From Desulfovibrio mangrovi (GTDB lineage Bacteria; Desulfobacterota; Desulfovibrionia; Desulfovibrionales; Desulfovibrionaceae): a stretch of DNA of 64,000 bases. The notes under the pieces were generated by a model. That model had not been told where the DNA came from. It did no database searches and saw only the letters and a list, made by a program, of their open reading frames with translations. Location of the stretch: the NCBI RefSeq assembly GCF_026230175.1, contig NZ_CP104208.1:2232001-2296000 (forward strand). The letters are read 5' to 3'. Shown here one piece after another: positions 50,448 through 59,086 of the stretch (positions are counted from its first letter, which is position 1; each line of letters opens with the position of its first letter). A program made the translations under genes and the position numbers.

Positions 50448-51878
50448 CTACTGCGCATTCTGGACCTGACGCTTGCCGTTGCGCTGGCGCTTCTGGCCAT
50501 TGGAGCCGCCCACATCGGAATCCTTCATCATAGTCATGAAGGCATCGACACAGTCCGGACAAAGATGCCCGCCCCGCATCTCCTTGATAACAACGGATGC
50601 CTCTTCGTAACTCATGGCCCTTCGGTACGGGCGGTTGCTGGTCAGGGCATCATACACATCTGCCACTGCAACAATGCGTGCATCCAGGGGAATGGATGAT
50701 CCTTTGAGCCCCAACGGATACCCGCTGCCGTCCATACGCTCATGATGGTACATGACGGCGTCCAGAATGGACTGCATGGAAGGAATGGGCTTCAGTATCT
50801 GCGCCCCCTTGAGGGGATGCGACCTGATGTTGTCATACTCCTCGTCAGAGAGCTTGCCCTCCTTGAGGAGCACCGAATCTGCTATGCCGATCTTGCCAAT
50901 ATCATGCAGCCGTGCCGCCAGCACGATTCTCTCCACATTGTCGGGAGGAAGCCCCATATGCTCTGCCAGACTTTTAGAGATGGAAGCCACTGATTCGGAA
51001 TGGCCCCGGGTATAGGCATCCCTCGCTTCAAGAGCCTGAATAAGACTGGCAATGGCGGAGAGAAGCATGGTCCGCTCCCGGGTAAGCCGACTCCGCTCCT
51101 GCAACAGCATCATGCCGTGGTCCGAAAGGAGTTTTTCAGCCAGCAGCACCACCTCTTCCACATTGAAGGGCTTGACGAGGTAGGCATCTGCACCTTTTTC
51201 CGACATCTGGCGAAGCATTCTGCGGTCCGAACTGCTGCTCATGGCCACAAAAGGGATGCTCTGGTACAGTTCCATGGCCCGCACGGCCTTGCAGAAAGTC
51301 TGTCCATCCATGACCGGCATGGCTATGTCCGAGAGAATAAGGTCCGGCTGAAACGAAGAGAGACGGGACAACGCTTCCCGTCCGTTTTCCGCCTCGACCA
51401 CACGAAAACCGGCCTGCGCCAGACTTCTACACACAACGGAACGAATGCTGTTCGAGTCATCCACGACAAGCACCCCCTTGCCACGAAGCAGCGCCGCCCT
51501 CTCAAGGGTGCGTTCAACCCGCTGGAGCAACTCGCTCTTGCATTCCGACTTAGCCAGATAGCAAACGGCCCCTACATCAAACCCCTTTGTAATATCCTGA
51601 TCAGACTCCAGGTTACTGAGAATGATGATGGGAACCCCCTGGGTGGTCGGGTCATCCTTCAACTTCCGGCAAAGAGATAGTCCGTCCATTCCGGGCATCT
51701 GGACATCGGTTATGATCAGGTCAAGATACTTGGAACAGGCGATCTCCAAAGCGTCAACACCATTCTCCGCTTCATATATCCGGGGACGCAATGCAGTCAG
51801 CTGGCTTTTCAAAAAATCCCGCGCCGACAAACTATCGTCCGCAATCAGGATACGAGGCTCGGCTTGCTCGGCAGGCAT
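50448..51878 (-). CDS. Dual-receiver HD-GYP response regulator (c-di-GMP phosphodiesterase)
   Basis: About 476 residues from ATG 51878 (GAGG seven bases upstream; the frame also opens at GTG 51884). Two receivers in tandem: ILIADDSLSARD with LIITDVQMPGMDG, and VLVVDDSNSIRS with LILSDIAMPVMDG plus a VKPFN lysine. The HD-GYP domain is complete, with ARLHDIGKIGIADSVLLKEG, HHERMDGSGYPLGL and ALTSNRPYR, so it should degrade c-di-GMP. This contrasts with the degenerate HD-GYP protein at 25888. Tandem receivers suggest two kinase inputs. Confidence 0.93.
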   Translation of the reverse strand: MPAEQAEPRILIADDSLSARDFLKSQLTALRPRIYEAENGVDALEIACSKYLDLIITDVQMPGMDGLSLCRKLKDDPTTQGVPIIILSNLESDQDITKGFDVGAVCYLAKSECKSELLQRVERTLERAALLRGKGVLVVDDSNSIRSVVCRSLAQAGFRVVEAENGREALSRLSSFQPDLILSDIAMPVMDGQTFCKAVRAMELYQSIPFVAMSSSSDRRMLRQMSEKGADAYLVKPFNVEEVVLLAEKLLSDHGMMLLQERSRLTRERTMLLSAIASLIQALEARDAYTRGHSESVASISKSLAEHMGLPPDNVERIVLAARLHDIGKIGIADSVLLKEGKLSDEEYDNIRSHPLKGAQILKPIPSMQSILDAVMYHHERMDGSGYPLGLKGSSIPLDARIVAVADVYDALTSNRPYRRAMSYEEASVVIKEMRGGHLCPDCVDAFMTMMKDSDVGGSNGQKRQRNGKRQVQNAQ

Positions 51879-52289
51879 ATCCACACCTCACTTTTTTTAC
51901 AGCTCACATTCCACAGCATAGCCTAATGCATTACGACAGCCATGTAATTATATCTTGCATCCTACGAAGGAGTTCTTTCTTCCCAATACATAACTATCCG
52001 AAGTACGGAACAATATTCGGACAACCCGCAATGCGTTCTCAGTTTCACCACAGGGCATGGCTATGGCAATCTGCCATCTCCCACCAGCAAAACGATTTTA
52101 CATTCCCTGACACCATCCAAAAGCCGCCAACAGAGGCAAAAGGTGCATCAAGAACTACCAAACTATATCAACTTCCCGTCGCCGCAGGCCACTTTACAGG
52201 GCTTGCCGTCTTACGTTATGAAAAAATAGGTATAATCTCCATTTTGCCCGCAATTCACTCCGTACATTAACAGACGGCAGGAGAAATCG
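51879..52289. other. Divergent gene-free region
   Basis: About 410 bases between the HD-GYP regulator and the binding-protein gene. I see one weak inverted repeat (TCCGAA/TTCGGA near 51993) and no protein-like frame. Confidence 0.5.
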
Positions 52290-53495
52290 ATGGAACGGCA
52301 CAGCCATATGAAACGCCCGACCAGGTGCAACCTTAGCGTCAATGGGATTGCCTTGTTACGGCTGTCTGCCCTTCTCCTCATGTCATTACTTCTGTTTACC
52401 GCCCTTCCTGCCCGGTCATCAGCACCCGCCCCAATCCTCATAGGCGCCTGCTTTGCAAAAACCGGAACCGGCGCCATGGAGAACTCGCCCAATTTCCGCA
52501 TTACCCAGCTTGCAGCAAAGGCCATCAACGCCGCTGGCGGAGTATTGGGAAGACCTCTCAAAATAATCGAGTTCGATACCATGAGCACACCTCTCGGAGC
52601 CAGACAGGCCGCTCTTGGTGCCATTGATGCCGAGGTCGTGGCAGTTGTAGGCCCGTCGTGGAGTTCTCAGGGCATTCCCATGGCAAAAGAGCTCCAGAAG
52701 GCCGGAATCCCCATGATCGGAACGACTACAACCGCAGCCGAGGTAACGCAGGTGGGCGATTTCATCTTCCGGACCTGCTACACGGACAAGCAGCAGGCAA
52801 AAGCGCTTGCCACCTTTGCCCGTCAGGACCTGAACGCCACCCGGGCTGCGGTTATGACCATAGCCGGCGACGTATACAGCGAAGGGTTCAGTGCAGCCTT
52901 CATCAGCAAATTCACTGAACTGGGCGGCACCCTGACCGTGCAGTCCCGCTATCTGCAGGATGCCATGGACTTCACCCCGCAGGTTAACGCCATTCTTGCA
53001 AACAAGCCGGACATCGTTTTCGCGGCAGGCTTCACCAGAGACTCCGGCCTGCTGCTGAAGCAGTCACGCAAATCAGGAATTGCCGTGCCCTTTCTCGGCG
53101 GTGACGGCTGGTCGCCGCTGGAGCGTTACCCCTATCTCAATCCCGCAGACGGCGATAACTACTATTCATCCCACTGGCACAGGGACATGGATACGCCGAG
53201 CAACCGTCATTTCATCGCGTTGCTGAAACAGGAACTGGGAGAAGAAGCCCCTGCCACCATAGATGCAGGCATACCCAACACTTTTGACGCGGTGGGCCTG
53301 ATCGCCGAAGCCATCCGCAGGGCGAAAAGCACTGAACCAGCAAAAATCAGGGACGCGCTGGAGACCATTGAAAACTATGAGGGAGTTACCGGAACCATTT
53401 CGTTCAGGACCTCCAGAGACCCTTTGAAATCCGTCATAATTCTCCAGATCACCAACAGAGGCGCAGAATTTGTCAAAGCAGTCACCTCCCCCTAG
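52290..53495 (+). CDS. Periplasmic binding protein of the branched-chain amino acid (LivJ) type
   Basis: 401 residues with a signal peptide (LLRLSALLLMSLLLFTALPARSSA). The Type 1 periplasmic-binding fold is shown by ILIGACFAKTGTGAMENSPN, AAKAINAAGGVLGRPLKIIE and AVVGPSWSSQGIPMAKELQKAGIPMIG. No permease or ATPase gene is next to it. A sensor histidine kinase gene follows 51 bases later, so this protein probably delivers a ligand signal to that kinase rather than to a transporter. ATG 52290 has GGAG upstream. Confidence 0.88.
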   Translation: MERHSHMKRPTRCNLSVNGIALLRLSALLLMSLLLFTALPARSSAPAPILIGACFAKTGTGAMENSPNFRITQLAAKAINAAGGVLGRPLKIIEFDTMSTPLGARQAALGAIDAEVVAVVGPSWSSQGIPMAKELQKAGIPMIGTTTTAAEVTQVGDFIFRTCYTDKQQAKALATFARQDLNATRAAVMTIAGDVYSEGFSAAFISKFTELGGTLTVQSRYLQDAMDFTPQVNAILANKPDIVFAAGFTRDSGLLLKQSRKSGIAVPFLGGDGWSPLERYPYLNPADGDNYYSSHWHRDMDTPSNRHFIALLKQELGEEAPATIDAGIPNTFDAVGLIAEAIRRAKSTEPAKIRDALETIENYEGVTGTISFRTSRDPLKSVIILQITNRGAEFVKAVTSP

Positions 53496-53546
53496 CTGCA
53501 GCGGTATCATTCCTTTCCCGAGTTGTCTGACCGCGGAGTATCCAGC

Positions 53547-55883
53547 GTGAGCAAGAGCATTACCAATCACCTGCATAGAGATGTGCTGACCACATTCATG
53601 GTCATCGCTTTGCTTTTCATCGCGCTTGGCGGTTTCATGCAGGTACAATGGAAAGACGACAACATTGATACCGTATGCCGTCATCTGGACACGATAATCG
53701 CCCGCGAGCAGAATGCCCTTGCCAATGAGCTGTTCGAGAGAAGGACACCGGCCTTAACCCTGCGCATAGGTGAAATCAGCATGGTGCAGGACGTGCTGGA
53801 GGTCACTCTGTATGATGCGCAGGGAACCCCCCTTGTCCACGCGACAAACGGCTCAACGACCATGACGCCGGGCCATCTCGAAAAACTTGATGTTTCCCTG
53901 CTCGACACCTCTCTGCCCTATACCTTCACCCACAACTTCAACACGCTGCAATTCCGCCGCCCCATAACAGCCATCGGCGAAACCCTTGGCTGGATCACAC
54001 TATCCTTCGACCTCAGCCAGTTAAAGCGTCAGGCCATCGGCTTTTTCGCCTTTTTCTTCTGCCTGCTGCTCATCACGCTGGCCTGCATGCAGCTTCTGCT
54101 GATCAGAAGATTACGCCATTCCGTAGTCACTCCCCTGAAGCAACTTGATGCCGCCATGCGGGAAATGGATGCCTCAACACTCTCCGTCTCCATTCCCAGC
54201 TTGGGGGCAAGCCGCGAAATCGACGTGCTGGCAGCCTCGTTTCAGGATCTCATTGCACGCCTGAACAACTCATATCTGGAACTCGACCGGAGCAAGGAGG
54301 CCCTCGCCCGGAGTGAAGAACGACTTTCCAGAGTGTTTTCAGCCACCTCGGATGCCATATGGGAATGGTCCTTCAAAACGGGCGAGACCTATTTCAGTCC
54401 CCGCTACTATGAAATGCTGGGATATGAAGACCAGGAACTGCCCATGACCTACGAAACATTCAAGGATCTGTGTCATCCGGATGATTTCCCCATGACAGAA
54501 CAACGCATGGCGAGCTCCTTGCAGACACATAACGCAAAATCCTACCATGCAGAGTTCCGCATGAGGGCCAAGGACGGAAACTGGCGCTGGATACTTTCCC
54601 GCGGCAGCGTCATAGAACGCGATGAAGAGGGCAATGCGGTCATGGTCTGCGGCACCCATACCGACATCACCCGCCGACGATACAACGAAGAAAAACACCG
54701 GCTTCTCTTTGAGGCCTCGCCGGAAGCCATTTTCATAATCAAGGATACGCTGATAACAGACTGCAACCCCAAGGCGCTGGAGTTCTTCCGCTGCACTCGG
54801 GACATGTTGCTCAACAGGCCCCCCGAGGACATCTCGCCTGCACATCAACCGGATGGGACGCCCACCCCGCAGAAGGTGCTAACCATTCTGGAACAACTAC
54901 AGCGAAACGGACCACAGACGTTTGAATGGCTGCACCGCCGATTCGACGGCACCCTGTTCTACGCGGAGGTCTCTTTGGCCGCCATGAACCTGCTTAACGA
55001 AATACATGCGATTGCCTTCATACGCGACATTTCCGAACGCAAACAGGTGCAGGACATAATGATCCAAAACGAAAAGATGATCTCCGTCGGCGGACTTGCC
55101 GCGGGCATGGCGCATGAGATCAACAATCCGCTTGGCGGTATTCTGCAGGGCGTGCAGAATATAAAACGACGCTTCCAGCCCAGCTTGCCCGCCAACCGCA
55201 AAGCAGCAGAAGCTACAGGCTGTGACCTTGAGGCCGTACAGAATTACATGCGGGAACGACGAATCGACATGCTCATGGCCGGCATTCAGGAATCCGGCCA
55301 GCGTGCAGCGGACATCGTTGCCAGCCTGCTTACCTTCAGCCGCAAGAGCGAGGGGGTGTATGCAACATGCAATATGATAGAACTGGTGGAACGAGCCATC
55401 GGCCTTACGGAATCCGATTATGACCTGAGGCGCAACTACGACTTCAGGAATATTGCAATCGTTCGCAACTATCCTCCGGAAGAATTCCCCAAGGTGGAAT
55501 GTGCGGCAACGGAAGTGGTGCAGGTGCTGTTCAACATTATCCGCAACGCGGCGCAGGCCATTGCCCGCCAGCCGGACAGGCCGGAAAAGGGAATCATCAC
55601 GGTATCGCTGTGCCATGACGATATTCAGTGCGCCATAGACATCACCGACAACGGTCCGGGGATGGATGCAGAGACCGCACGCCGCGTGTTCGACCCCTTC
55701 TTCACCACCAAGCAGCCCGGAGAGGGAACGGGACTCGGCCTTTCCGTCTCCTTCCAGATCGTGACCATCAACCATGGCGGTACGCTGAGTGTGGACTCCA
55801 CCCCCGGACAGGGCACCACCTTCCATGTCCGCCTACCCCTCAGGCATCAACTCCAGCGCACCCTGAATGACTTGATGGTGTGA
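53547..55883 (+). CDS. Membrane sensor histidine kinase with HAMP and PAS domains
   Basis: 778 residues from GTG 53547 (GGAG nine bases upstream). Order: membrane segment (about 15-35), periplasmic sensor (about 40-155), second segment (AIGFFAFFFCLLLITLACMQLLLI), HAMP (about 190-245), coiled coil, two PAS domains (about 260-385 and 390-510, first with a RAKDGNWRWILSRG-type PAC), HisKA with MAHEINNPLGGILQGVQNIKR, and HATPase with NIIRNAAQAI, DNGPGM and GEGTGLGLSV. No receiver is attached and no response regulator is adjacent. Pairing with the binding protein upstream suggests it senses a small ligand through that protein. Confidence 0.92.
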   Translation: MSKSITNHLHRDVLTTFMVIALLFIALGGFMQVQWKDDNIDTVCRHLDTIIAREQNALANELFERRTPALTLRIGEISMVQDVLEVTLYDAQGTPLVHATNGSTTMTPGHLEKLDVSLLDTSLPYTFTHNFNTLQFRRPITAIGETLGWITLSFDLSQLKRQAIGFFAFFFCLLLITLACMQLLLIRRLRHSVVTPLKQLDAAMREMDASTLSVSIPSLGASREIDVLAASFQDLIARLNNSYLELDRSKEALARSEERLSRVFSATSDAIWEWSFKTGETYFSPRYYEMLGYEDQELPMTYETFKDLCHPDDFPMTEQRMASSLQTHNAKSYHAEFRMRAKDGNWRWILSRGSVIERDEEGNAVMVCGTHTDITRRRYNEEKHRLLFEASPEAIFIIKDTLITDCNPKALEFFRCTRDMLLNRPPEDISPAHQPDGTPTPQKVLTILEQLQRNGPQTFEWLHRRFDGTLFYAEVSLAAMNLLNEIHAIAFIRDISERKQVQDIMIQNEKMISVGGLAAGMAHEINNPLGGILQGVQNIKRRFQPSLPANRKAAEATGCDLEAVQNYMRERRIDMLMAGIQESGQRAADIVASLLTFSRKSEGVYATCNMIELVERAIGLTESDYDLRRNYDFRNIAIVRNYPPEEFPKVECAATEVVQVLFNIIRNAAQAIARQPDRPEKGIITVSLCHDDIQCAIDITDNGPGMDAETARRVFDPFFTTKQPGEGTGLGLSVSFQIVTINHGGTLSVDSTPGQGTTFHVRLPLRHQLQRTLNDLMV

Positions 55884-55906
55884 TGCTGCCGAGCCGGAAA
55901 CACAAT

Positions 55907-55936
55907 ACGCCGCCTGTCAGAAACGACTGGCGGCGT
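55907..55936. terminator. Terminator between convergent kinase and mdaB genes
   Basis: ACGCCGCC (55907-55914) pairs with GGCGGCGT (55929-55936), with an inner GTC/GAC. A CTGTATTT tail follows on the plus strand. Confidence 0.65.
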
Positions 55937-55961
55937 CTGTATTTCGCGGAAGACCACCGTC

Positions 55962-56549
55962 CTAGCCGAAGAGCCGCTCCAGATGCGCCGTGTAGCGTCT
56001 GAAGTCCTCGTCCACTTTCGCATTCTTCAACACGTCATAGCAGACAAAGGTCTCCAACGGCGTCATGCCGAAGAACCGGTAGTTCATGTGCATAGGCCAA
56101 AACAGGTCGTCCACGTCCTTGCCCTGAAACAGGTACTGCGTGGCGTCGCCAAAGGCTTCACGCGGTGCGTTGAAGGTGAGGGAGAACATGTACCTCTTCC
56201 CCTGCATGGTGCCACCCGTACCATACTGCTGCAATACATCCGAACGGGTTCTGCCATCCCCTGTGCACAGCCTGCCGTCCATGCCCGCGGAGAACACCTG
56301 ATCCATATACTTCTTGCAGCTCCACGGAAATCCCATCCAGTTGACGGGAGACTGCACGATAACGACATCCGCCCACACATGCTTGTCCACTTCGGCACCC
56401 GGATCATAGTCATCCCGCATGGTGGTCACCTTCACCGCGTGCCCCAATGCGGAAAGAGTCTTCTGCGCAATATCCACCAGCGAAGCATTCAGCCTGCCTT
56501 CTGAAAAGGGGTAGTATTCATGACCATTGATGATGAACACGTTCGACAT
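55962..56549 (-). CDS. mdaB: NAD(P)H quinone oxidoreductase, MdaB-like
   Basis: 195-residue flavodoxin-like oxidoreductase. [21 protein letters not shown] forms the flavin phosphate region. [29 protein letters not shown] is the family core segment, and [12 protein letters not shown] and [21 protein letters not shown] follow as in MdaB. It should reduce quinones by two electrons in the cytoplasm. GGAGG lies eight bases before ATG 56549. A perfect palindrome lies 210 bases upstream in the divergent promoter region. Confidence 0.88.
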   Translation of the reverse strand: MSNVFIINGHEYYPFSEGRLNASLVDIAQKTLSALGHAVKVTTMRDDYDPGAEVDKHVWADVVIVQSPVNWMGFPWSCKKYMDQVFSAGMDGRLCTGDGRTRSDVLQQYGTGGTMQGKRYMFSLTFNAPREAFGDATQYLFQGKDVDDLFWPMHMNYRFFGMTPLETFVCYDVLKNAKVDEDFRRYTAHLERLFG

Positions 56550-56759
56550 ATCTCATCCTCCGGTTTTGTATCGTCGGCAAGCGGCAGGTCGAAATTCCGT
56601 GCCGCAAGAAACGGTTCCCATGTTCCATCATGCACGGGACGGAAGGAAGGTCAAGACGGCAGCTGGAACTAATCCGCTGTCGATAGGCAAACGGACCTTT
56701 ACAGCCCGTAAAGCACAGTGACATCAAAGCCGCAAACAGCCCGGCTCAGAAAACAAGTT

Positions 56760-56779
56760 TTTACTGATATATCAGTAAA
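56760..56779. promoter_or_regulatory. Perfect 20-bp palindrome in the mdaB divergent region
   Basis: TTTACTGATATATCAGTAAA is its own reverse complement. It lies between mdaB (minus) and the receiver-like gene (plus), 81 bases before the latter. It has the size and symmetry of a dimeric repressor site. The rest of 56550-56860 holds no gene. Confidence 0.55.
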
Positions 56780-56860
56780 TTGTAGAACATTCAGATTTGG
56801 CACATTCCTTGTTATCCAACGCCTGCGGAATTTGCGGGGCTCAGACGACAGGGAGAGATA

Positions 56861-57271
56861 ATGGCCTTTCTACATGTGTTGCTTGCGGGAGAATGCGGCA
56901 ACAAACTCGATCAACTGGCAGCGGCACTTGCCGATCTGGGATATGATACGACCATGGTCACAGGCAGGATTGCGACCATGCAGTGCCTGTTTTCGAACAT
57001 CTATGATGTGGTGGTGCTGGACGAAAGCATAGCGGATGCGCACTGCCCGCACTGGCTACATCAAATCAAGGTGCTCTCCCCGCAAAGCCAGATCATCCGC
57101 CTGACGGCTACGGACGGCAAAACGGACGCGGTAACCCTTCAGAGCCCGCAGTCCATGGAAATATTCGAGCAGCTCCCCTGCCCCGTTACCGCGCAGCAGC
57201 TTTCCCGCTCCATTCTGAACGCCTGCACCTGCGGGCACCATGCACAGCCGGGCCTGCACCCCACGGGCTAA
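56861..57271 (+). CDS. Degenerate receiver-like protein
   Basis: 136 residues with GGGAGAG before ATG 56861. The fold pattern follows a CheY-like receiver: VLLAGECGNKLDQLAAALADLGYDTTMV, then VVVLDESI with an Asp at the phosphorylation position (about residue 51), and IIRLTATDG. The usual acidic pair after beta-1 is Gly-Glu, and the lysine before the last helix is missing (QLPCPVTA). It may therefore not be phosphorylated normally. A cysteine/histidine-rich C terminus (CTCGHH) is extra. It stands alone, divergent from mdaB. Confidence 0.65.
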   Translation: MAFLHVLLAGECGNKLDQLAAALADLGYDTTMVTGRIATMQCLFSNIYDVVVLDESIADAHCPHWLHQIKVLSPQSQIIRLTATDGKTDAVTLQSPQSMEIFEQLPCPVTAQQLSRSILNACTCGHHAQPGLHPTG

Positions 57272-57317
57272 CCCCGGGTATTTCCCTCTCCCCCCGGGCC
57301 CAAAGGCTTTACGAAGA

Positions 57318-57548
57318 CTGCAATAAAAGTTGCAATGACAACTTTTATTGCAGACGTAACCGCTGCAACTTATGACGCTCCCTCCCCCTGTGCGCCATGA
57401 CAATCACGTCAACAAAAGTTGCGACACTCCCCCTCCTCCCCTCTTGCCTCCGCTCATCAAAGGGCCTGCGAGGCATACCCAACCCCGTTTTGAGAATAAC
57501 CATATTCACCTGATATAACGTATATTTTCACGAAGAGTGCAACTTTCG
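57318..57548. promoter_or_regulatory. Inverted repeat and GCAACTTT half-sites upstream of the liv-type operon
   Basis: Arms CTGCAATAAAAGTTG (57318-57332) and CAACTTTTATTGCAG (57339-57353) are perfectly complementary around CAATGA. The core AAAAGTTGC/GCAACTTT recurs as single sites at 57365-57371, 57414-57422 and 57539-57546, all within the 374-base gap before the operon. There is no U-tract after the hairpin, so an operator array is as likely as a terminator. I see no gene in 57272-57645. Confidence 0.5.
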
Positions 57549-57645
57549 TTTCCCATTTCCAAGCTCCTGCGCACCATACAGCACATCTTGGCACAGTCCT
57601 TCCATTACGACCCGACACACCACTTGCTTCAGGAGGAACCCAAGC

Positions 57646-58299
57646 ATGTATGTCGGGTTGAAGATGCTGAAGAGCTTCATGCCGCAATCGCCGGATACGC
57701 TGGCGGAAAAAGCGGCGGAACTCATGGAAACGAACATGCTGTGGATGCTGCTTATCGTTCAGGATGACAAGGTGATAGGCTATGTCCGCAAAGAAGATAT
57801 AAGCGCCGCCATGCCGTCCAAGATGACCGGCCTGGATAAACACGAAATCAACTACCTGCTCTCAAAGCTGACCCTGCGCAAGATAATGCGCACCGACATA
57901 ACCACGGTCCGGCCGGAAACGGAGATCGAAACCGCCGCCGTGATCATGCGTGAAAAGAATGTTGCGGGCCTTGCAGTGGTGGATGCCAACGACAAGGTCA
58001 TCGGCTTCATCAACCGCACGGTGCTCCTCGACGTGCTGGCCGAGGAAATGGGCTACGGCACAACCGGATCACGCATCGTCTTCGAAGTGGAAGACCGCCC
58101 CGGCGTTCTGAAGCACGTTTCCACCCTCATCGACGAGATGGGCTACTCCATCATCGCGGCGGGCACCTTCAACCACGGTCCGCGCCGCATGGTGGTCATC
58201 CGTATAGACGCGGAAAACCCCTCATCCGTAGCCGCAGCGCTGCAGAAAAACGGCTACGACGTGGTCGGCCCCGAGGACTTCAGGCATGAGTGGGAATAA
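57646..58299 (+). CDS. CBS-domain pair plus ACT-domain protein
   Basis: 217 residues with AGGAGG ten bases before ATG 57646. Two CBS motifs (about residues 10-60 and 75-135: LRKIMRTDITTVRPETEIETAAVIM, AGLAVVDANDKVIGFINR) are followed by an ACT domain (about 145-215: IVFEVEDRPGVLKHVSTLIDEMGYSI). CBS pairs bind adenosine nucleotides and ACT domains bind amino acids, so this is a likely energy and amino-acid sensor. The next gene starts inside its last codons (14-base overlap), so it is made together with the transporter. Confidence 0.9.
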   Translation: MYVGLKMLKSFMPQSPDTLAEKAAELMETNMLWMLLIVQDDKVIGYVRKEDISAAMPSKMTGLDKHEINYLLSKLTLRKIMRTDITTVRPETEIETAAVIMREKNVAGLAVVDANDKVIGFINRTVLLDVLAEEMGYGTTGSRIVFEVEDRPGVLKHVSTLIDEMGYSIIAAGTFNHGPRRMVVIRIDAENPSSVAAALQKNGYDVVGPEDFRHEWE

Positions 58300-59083
58300 C
58301 GGCACCCTGCTTGAGGTGAAGGACGTCACCCTCACCTTCAAGGGACTCGCCGCCCTCTCCGGCGTCTCCTGTTCCGTGCAAAAGGGCAGCATCACCTCGC
58401 TCATCGGCCCCAACGGCGCGGGCAAGACCAGCATGCTCAACTGCATTTCCGGCCGGTACAGCCCCGATTGCGGGTCCATTGCCATGGACGGACGCGAAAT
58501 GCTCGGTACCAACGCCAGCAAGCGGGCAGGCTTCGGCCTTGCCCGAACCTTCCAGAACATCGCGCTCTTCAAGGGACTATCAGTGCTGGACAACCTGATG
58601 GTGGGCCGCCATTCGCGCATCGGCTACGGACTCTTGGCCTCGGTCTGCTACTTCGGCAAGGCCCGCAGGGAAGAGGCGCGGCATCGCGCCCGCGTGGAAG
58701 AGATCATCGACTTTCTGGGCCTCTCGCCCTACCGCCACCAGACTGCCGGGCACCTGCCGTACGGCATCCAGAAGAAGGTGGAGCTTGGCCGCGCCCTTGC
58801 TGCCGAGCCGGAGCTGCTGCTTCTGGACGAGCCCATGGCGGGCATGAACCTTGAGGAAACAGAGGACATGGCCCGCTACATTCTGGACATCAACGAGGAG
58901 TGGGGCATCACCGTATTCCTCGTGGAACACGACATGGGCGTGGTCATGGACCTCTCCAACCACGTGGTCGTGCTGGACTTCGGCCGGATTCTGGCCTGCG
59001 GCACCCCGCACGAGGTGCAGAACAACCCCAAGGTCATCAGCGCCTACCTCGGCGATGAGGACGCACTCTATCAGGGACGCTGA
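58286..59083 (+). CDS. livG: Branched-chain amino acid-type ABC transporter ATPase LivG
   Basis: 265-residue ATPase. Walker A GPNGAGKTS (about 40-48), Q-loop region GLARTFQNIALFKGLSVLDN, signature LPYGIQKKVELGRALA (a LivG/LivF-type variant of LSGGQ), Walker B LLLLDEPMAG, and H-loop LVEHDMGVVMDL. The C terminus PHEVQNNPKVISAYLGDED is typical of LivG. A second ATPase (LivF) is not in the window and may follow livJ. The gene overlaps the CBS-ACT gene. Confidence 0.93.
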   Translation: MSGNNGTLLEVKDVTLTFKGLAALSGVSCSVQKGSITSLIGPNGAGKTSMLNCISGRYSPDCGSIAMDGREMLGTNASKRAGFGLARTFQNIALFKGLSVLDNLMVGRHSRIGYGLLASVCYFGKARREEARHRARVEEIIDFLGLSPYRHQTAGHLPYGIQKKVELGRALAAEPELLLLDEPMAGMNLEETEDMARYILDINEEWGITVFLVEHDMGVVMDLSNHVVVLDFGRILACGTPHEVQNNPKVISAYLGDEDALYQGR

Positions 59084-59086
59084 ACC

